From positions 1 to 8,130 of the forward strand of contig CALCEG010000157.1 in assembly GCA_937900435.1 (NCBI GenBank): a stretch of DNA of 8,130 bases, in the 5' to 3' direction. Of the stretch, positions 4,841 to 8,130 are shown piece by piece (the first letter of the stretch is position 1; each line of letters opens with the position of its first letter). The notes below the pieces were generated by a model that saw nothing but the letters and a program-made list of their open reading frames with translations, was not told the origin of the DNA and did no database searches. The position numbers and the translations under genes are program-made. Source of the stretch: an uncultured Alphaproteobacteria bacterium (lineage in GTDB: Bacteria > Pseudomonadota > Alphaproteobacteria > Rs-D84).

Positions 4841-6058
4841 ATGGGAAGTTTAGGTTCTGCTTTAATAGATAATACAATCCAGTGTTGGGGGTGCGCAGCC
4901 TTTGACCGTTTGTTTCAAATTGTGTCTACTGCGGCCACGTCTATCTATGAATATTTTAGTGGTATTTGTTTAGTTTTATTTTTTGCTGCGTTTACAGTTT
5001 TGATTGTCAACGCCATATACGCTAATTTCAAGGATGATTTTTCCGATCCCTTTTATAAAAAATCAATACAGAAAGTTTTTATATCTGGGATTGTTGCCTT
5101 GGGCATAATGGGGGCAGGTGTTGCTTTTCCGCGTATATTAACAATGATTACATTTGAACCTGTGGCGGAAATGACGACATCTTATACCCAGTATATGATA
5201 AGGCAAGATACCGCCGCTGTCGAAGAACGTGTTTCCTACAGGCCAGCAGAAATGGCAGATGATGGTATTTTTCGTCCCCAGTTGCGCGACAAGATAATTT
5301 TGCTGATGGAAACAACGATAACGCAATTCCAGTCGTATATGAAATTGGGGCTTGCGGTTATGGACAGTGCGTTTACTTGGAAAGCGTTGCTGGGTATTGG
5401 TGCGTTGGTCAGGCACATTATTTTGTTTTTCATAGGGTTTATACTAAGTGTTGGTTTTTTTAAAATATTTTTCAAATATTGTTGTTATTTTATTGATGTT
5501 ATTATTGCGATGGCACTGTTTGCATTTTTCTTTCCGTTATCTTTGGCAATGTTTCCATTCCAAGGGGTCGAAGCCGCACCAAAATGGGTCAGAAATCTTG
5601 GTAGCGGTGTTGGTACAAAACAAATCAAGGCATTAATAAATTCGATTGTTACATTGGGGGCAGTTGTCATAACGTATACGATATCGATGTTAATTATTGC
5701 GAATTTCTTTACGGCAACAGATGGGAATACAAATGATTTAATGTTATCTATAACCAGTGGTGAAATTTTTGAATTTGATTTAAATACGGAAAATCTGGCG
5801 GCAATGACATTGATGAATTGCGTTGTTTTATTATATGTTTTAAATTACATTTATTCAAGCGTTCCTAAAATTACAAAAATGATATTGGATGCGTTTGGTG
5901 TCGAAGAAAACAAGAAAATTGGCGAAAAGATAGGCGAAGATATATTAAAATTAGGCAATAAAGCCTTAAATAAAGCCTCGGAAATTGGCAAGATAATTGT
6001 TTCTGGTGGCAAAGACGATGGCAAGGAAGGGGGCAAGGAAGAGGGTAAAAAGAAATAA
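4841..6058 (+). CDS. VirB6/TrbL-like T4SS channel protein without signal peptide (405 aa)
   Basis: The protein starts MGSLGSALIDNTIQCWGC with the CxxC motif at 15-18 and aligns by eye with the 430-aa protein from its CWSC onward, so it lacks the N-terminal hydrophobic segment of its relatives. Helices are seen near 40-60, 78-100, 190-240, 265-290 and 322-340. The shared segment MITFEPVAEMT has P107, and FFFPLSLAMFPF has the core proline P232. The loop segment FRPQLRDKIILLMETT (144-159) matches FSPKLRHNLACELSGV of the 430-aa protein, but both loop cysteines are absent. The positive-inside rule (YANFKDDF...YKK at 60-74) puts the N-terminus with its CxxC outside, an unusual Nout insertion without a signal. 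The C-terminus (about 350-405) is a charged cytoplasmic tail ending in Lys/Gly/Glu low complexity. A GGGG-rich sequence about 12 nt upstream, inside the end of the previous gene, may act as ribosome binding site; the start abuts the preceding stop, and the stop overlaps the next start (TAATG). Confidence 0.8.
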   Translation: MGSLGSALIDNTIQCWGCAAFDRLFQIVSTAATSIYEYFSGICLVLFFAAFTVLIVNAIYANFKDDFSDPFYKKSIQKVFISGIVALGIMGAGVAFPRILTMITFEPVAEMTTSYTQYMIRQDTAAVEERVSYRPAEMADDGIFRPQLRDKIILLMETTITQFQSYMKLGLAVMDSAFTWKALLGIGALVRHIILFFIGFILSVGFFKIFFKYCCYFIDVIIAMALFAFFFPLSLAMFPFQGVEAAPKWVRNLGSGVGTKQIKALINSIVTLGAVVITYTISMLIIANFFTATDGNTNDLMLSITSGEIFEFDLNTENLAAMTLMNCVVLLYVLNYIYSSVPKITKMILDAFGVEENKKIGEKIGEDILKLGNKALNKASEIGKIIVSGGKDDGKEGGKEEGKKK

Positions 6059-7545
6059 TGCTAAAGGCAAAGTTAATCTTGGGTGTTGTCAAATTCATAA
6101 TGGGTGCGATTGCGCTGGGGGTTGGTATTTGGTATTTGTCGTCTTCGCTGGGTGGTTCTGCGATAACATATACCAGTATGGATAACTTTTTATCATCTGT
6201 TGGTGTTGAAAATGGTGATATTGCCAGTGCAAATGGCTGTTTTATGTGTCGTTATGTTTCGGATTTGTTTACAGTTATTGGTGACGCAACAGAACATTTT
6301 TGGGATTTAATGGTTGATAATATATGGTTGTTGGTTGCGTTGGGTTTTGGGGTTTTTGTTTTGACTTATACCTTAAAGTACATATACGATAACGCAAAAA
6401 AGACAGATAAATTAAACGCGGCCGAGTATAAATTCGAATTCAAGTCGTGGTTTGACAAGATTTGGAAACAAGGGGTTCGTGTTTTATTTGTTGGTGCTTT
6501 AATTGGTGCGTTGGGGATGGGTGGAACGTCTGCGCTCAGGACAGTTTCGCAAATAACAATAACTCCTGTGTTATATGTTGGTTCTGAACTTTCGATGGCA
6601 GCAACGGGTGTTTCTGATGCGGCGCAATGCAGTGCGCTGGGTGCGATTGGTGAAACGGAATCAGCGGATATTTTAAATCCGATTATGCGTCCATTTATGT
6701 GTGTGATGGGTAATTTGAACAGTGTGATGTTGGCTGGTGCGGCTGGTGGTTTTTCGTTAATGAATTATTCATGGTTGGGAATGGGTGGCGGTGTCTTTAC
6801 ATGGCTGGCTGGATTGTCGTTAGTTTTAATGTTTTTAATAATTGGTTTTGATTTATTTTTTCAAATATTATCCATTATATTCAAGTTGGTGTTTATCATA
6901 GTGTTTTTGCCTTTAATATTGGCAAGCACTGCATTCGAAGGTGTTTGGTCATACGCGCAACGTCTTGTCAGCGGTTCGATTGGGATGTTGGTTTCGTCTG
7001 CAGTTCGAATAATTGCGATTAGTTTAAAAATAGTTATTTTGTATGCGACTGTGTCTTATGCTGCAGACAGTTATTTACCAGGGCCTGCAGATGGTTATAC
7101 TGCGGTTTTGCCACCGATGATGGGGATGCAAGTACAGAATCCAGATTCACAAACATTATCGGTAATGAATGTGTTCTCAGAATGTGAAAAAGTATCAATG
7201 ACGAACGATGGATTGGACAAAGATGTATTTAAAAATTGTTTTACTGCCAGACGTGCCGAAGTTGAACGTTCATATCCAGGCGCATTTGATTTTATGCGCG
7301 ATGGATGGGATTTCTTTTTAATGATGATGGGGTTGTTCTTCTTGTACTATTGGGTGGTCGGTCCCAAGATTGATGAATTTTTGCCAAACAGCAACTTGGT
7401 TCGTTTTTCGAATAACAAAGACGATGAATATGTAAAAACGGATGAACAATTTGATTATGGTGGATGGGTCCATAGTATGGGCAAAAAAATATGGGCGTTG
7501 CCTAAACAGATTACCAAGGGTATTACCGACAAAATGTCAAGTTAG
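6058..7545 (+). CDS. VirB6/TrbL-like T4SS channel protein with extra periplasmic loop (495 aa)
   Basis: The largest complete member. An N-terminal helix (about 5-27, after MLKAK) is followed by a periplasmic segment with CFMC (61-64), helices near 86-107 and 138-158 around a basic cytoplasmic loop (DNAKKTDK), and QITITPVLYVG with P170. The large loop carries C191 and C215. The C-terminal bundle (about 245-292, 310-335, 418-434) has the core proline P285 in IVFLPLILASTAF, followed by a Trp/Arg segment. Between the last two helices a loop of about 80 residues (336-415), much longer than in the relatives, holds a further cysteine pair (C376, C394) and lies on the periplasmic side if the shared topology holds. 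The C-terminus is soluble and cytoplasmic. Its ATG overlaps the preceding stop by one base, which indicates translational coupling, and a GAGGG sequence upstream lies within the preceding gene. The role is inferred: an inner-membrane channel subunit of a T4SS. Confidence 0.82.
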   Translation: MLKAKLILGVVKFIMGAIALGVGIWYLSSSLGGSAITYTSMDNFLSSVGVENGDIASANGCFMCRYVSDLFTVIGDATEHFWDLMVDNIWLLVALGFGVFVLTYTLKYIYDNAKKTDKLNAAEYKFEFKSWFDKIWKQGVRVLFVGALIGALGMGGTSALRTVSQITITPVLYVGSELSMAATGVSDAAQCSALGAIGETESADILNPIMRPFMCVMGNLNSVMLAGAAGGFSLMNYSWLGMGGGVFTWLAGLSLVLMFLIIGFDLFFQILSIIFKLVFIIVFLPLILASTAFEGVWSYAQRLVSGSIGMLVSSAVRIIAISLKIVILYATVSYAADSYLPGPADGYTAVLPPMMGMQVQNPDSQTLSVMNVFSECEKVSMTNDGLDKDVFKNCFTARRAEVERSYPGAFDFMRDGWDFFLMMMGLFFLYYWVVGPKIDEFLPNSNLVRFSNNKDDEYVKTDEQFDYGGWVHSMGKKIWALPKQITKGITDKMSS

Positions 7546-7556
7546 AGAAAACAAAG

Positions 7557-8130
7557 ATGCAACGATACATACGGGCTTTTTTATCAAAACTATTTATTAT
7601 TGCGATATCGTTATGTTTTGTCGCGCCTGTTTTTTGTGCGGAAACAAATTTGCCGGCTGGTGATATTGGTGATTATGGTTCATGGACGACAGAGGTTAAT
7701 CAAAAACACTTTGTTAATACGATATCTACAGACATTGAACAGTTTCAGGGTGAATTTCAAAAAAAAGTCGTTTCGGATTATGTCCCAGTCGAAGCAAAGA
7801 TTGGTGTTGCCTTTATGAATGGTTTGTCTTTTGTTGCGCGTGTCTTAGATTCATCGTTGGTTCGTTTTGGTATTGTTTTTATGATAATCTCGTACATTTT
7901 TTGGGCTATGCTTGAAGCGTACACGATTATAGTTGGAAAAAATGATGCGAAAAAGCATACATTTGGAATTATAAAAAAGGGTCTTTATGTCTTTATATGG
8001 ATTGCGATATTGAACGTTGGTCCTGCCCAGGCATTTATGATGTTAATGTCGCCGATTATGCAGGCTGCGACTTATGTTTCTGATGGTATATTAAATGTTG
8101 TTTCCAGTGTTGCAGGGATAAGTTTGCCTG
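7557..8130 (+). CDS. VirB6/TrbL-like T4SS channel protein with signal peptide, 3' part beyond the window
   Basis: The first 191 codons are present and the frame is open to the right edge. Residues 1-28 form a signal peptide (MQRYIRAFLSKLFIIAISLCFVAPVFCA) cleaved before ETN; the VFCA end does not match a lipobox. A periplasmic segment of about 75 residues follows, containing VPVEAKIGVAFMNGLSFV (76-93), which resembles FVPV...FM of the 417-aa protein. Next are a helix at about 104-122, a basic cytoplasmic loop (GKNDAKKH) and a helix at about 137-157. The shared segment MMLMSPIMQAA with P166 precedes the large periplasmic loop, which is not visible. The same order of elements in the four complete proteins supports membership of the VirB6-like set, in the signal-peptide/VPV subgroup. 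It starts 11 bp after the previous stop with only a weak upstream AGAG, so it is probably translated by coupling within the operon. Confidence 0.75.
   Translation, partial: MQRYIRAFLSKLFIIAISLCFVAPVFCAETNLPAGDIGDYGSWTTEVNQKHFVNTISTDIEQFQGEFQKKVVSDYVPVEAKIGVAFMNGLSFVARVLDSSLVRFGIVFMIISYIFWAMLEAYTIIVGKNDAKKHTFGIIKKGLYVFIWIAILNVGPAQAFMMLMSPIMQAATYVSDGILNVVSSVAGISLP

Noticed and set aside
7557..7640. The right-edge VirB6-like protein as a lipoprotein (cysteines C20 and C27 in the signal region)
   Set aside because: Neither cysteine sits in a lipobox (L-A/S-G/A-C). VFCA before ETN fits ordinary signal peptidase cleavage.

Overview
The window looks like a chromosomal segment of an AT-rich, probably host-associated alphaproteobacterium. 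The evidence is a zinc-free bL31 ribosomal protein of the alphaproteobacterial type, a SuhB-like protein whose N-terminus resembles alphaproteobacterial SuhB, and a tight cluster of several VirB6/TrbL-like type IV secretion channel proteins, an arrangement best known from the rvh T4SS of Rickettsiales. The exact lineage cannot be fixed from this sequence; Rickettsiales, Holosporales and reduced-genome gut alphaproteobacteria are all possible.

Layout. The left half is read on the minus strand. It holds a truncated secreted Lys/Thr-rich protein running off the left edge (1-528), a short operon of rpmE (bL31) followed by a SuhB/inositol-monophosphatase homolog that ends in a Rho-independent terminator (1570 to 599), an unrecognised 169-aa protein (1646-2155), and a 430-aa VirB6-like membrane protein (2223-3515). 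A 71-bp divergent promoter region (3516-3586) follows. The right half is read on the plus strand as one tight operon of three complete VirB6-like proteins (3587-4840, 4841-6058, 6058-7545) and the first 191 residues of a fourth (7557 to the right edge). No stretch over 300 bp lacks a gene, and I see no tRNA, rRNA, CRISPR array or insertion sequence.

How the genes work together. The five polytopic proteins share one inferred topology: a signal peptide or first membrane helix in most, a periplasmic N-terminal segment, a helix, a short basic cytoplasmic loop, another helix ending near an invariant proline, and then (where complete) a periplasmic loop and a C-terminal bundle of helices with a second shared proline. 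Three of them carry a CxxC motif at the same place, and three of the four complete ones carry a cysteine pair in the large periplasmic loop. They are most simply different subunits, or alternative subunits, of the inner-membrane channel of one T4SS.

The most notable points are: (i) the SuhB homolog has lost nearly all metal-binding residues of the IMPase active site and is co-transcribed with a ribosomal protein gene, suggesting a pseudoenzyme kept for a non-catalytic role such as rRNA antitermination; (ii) the five-member VirB6-like cluster with its cysteine patterns; (iii) two genes whose extended -10 elements lie exactly 8 nt before ATG with no Shine-Dalgarno, predicting leaderless mRNAs; and (iv) an in-frame TAA-ATG junction between two VirB6-like genes.
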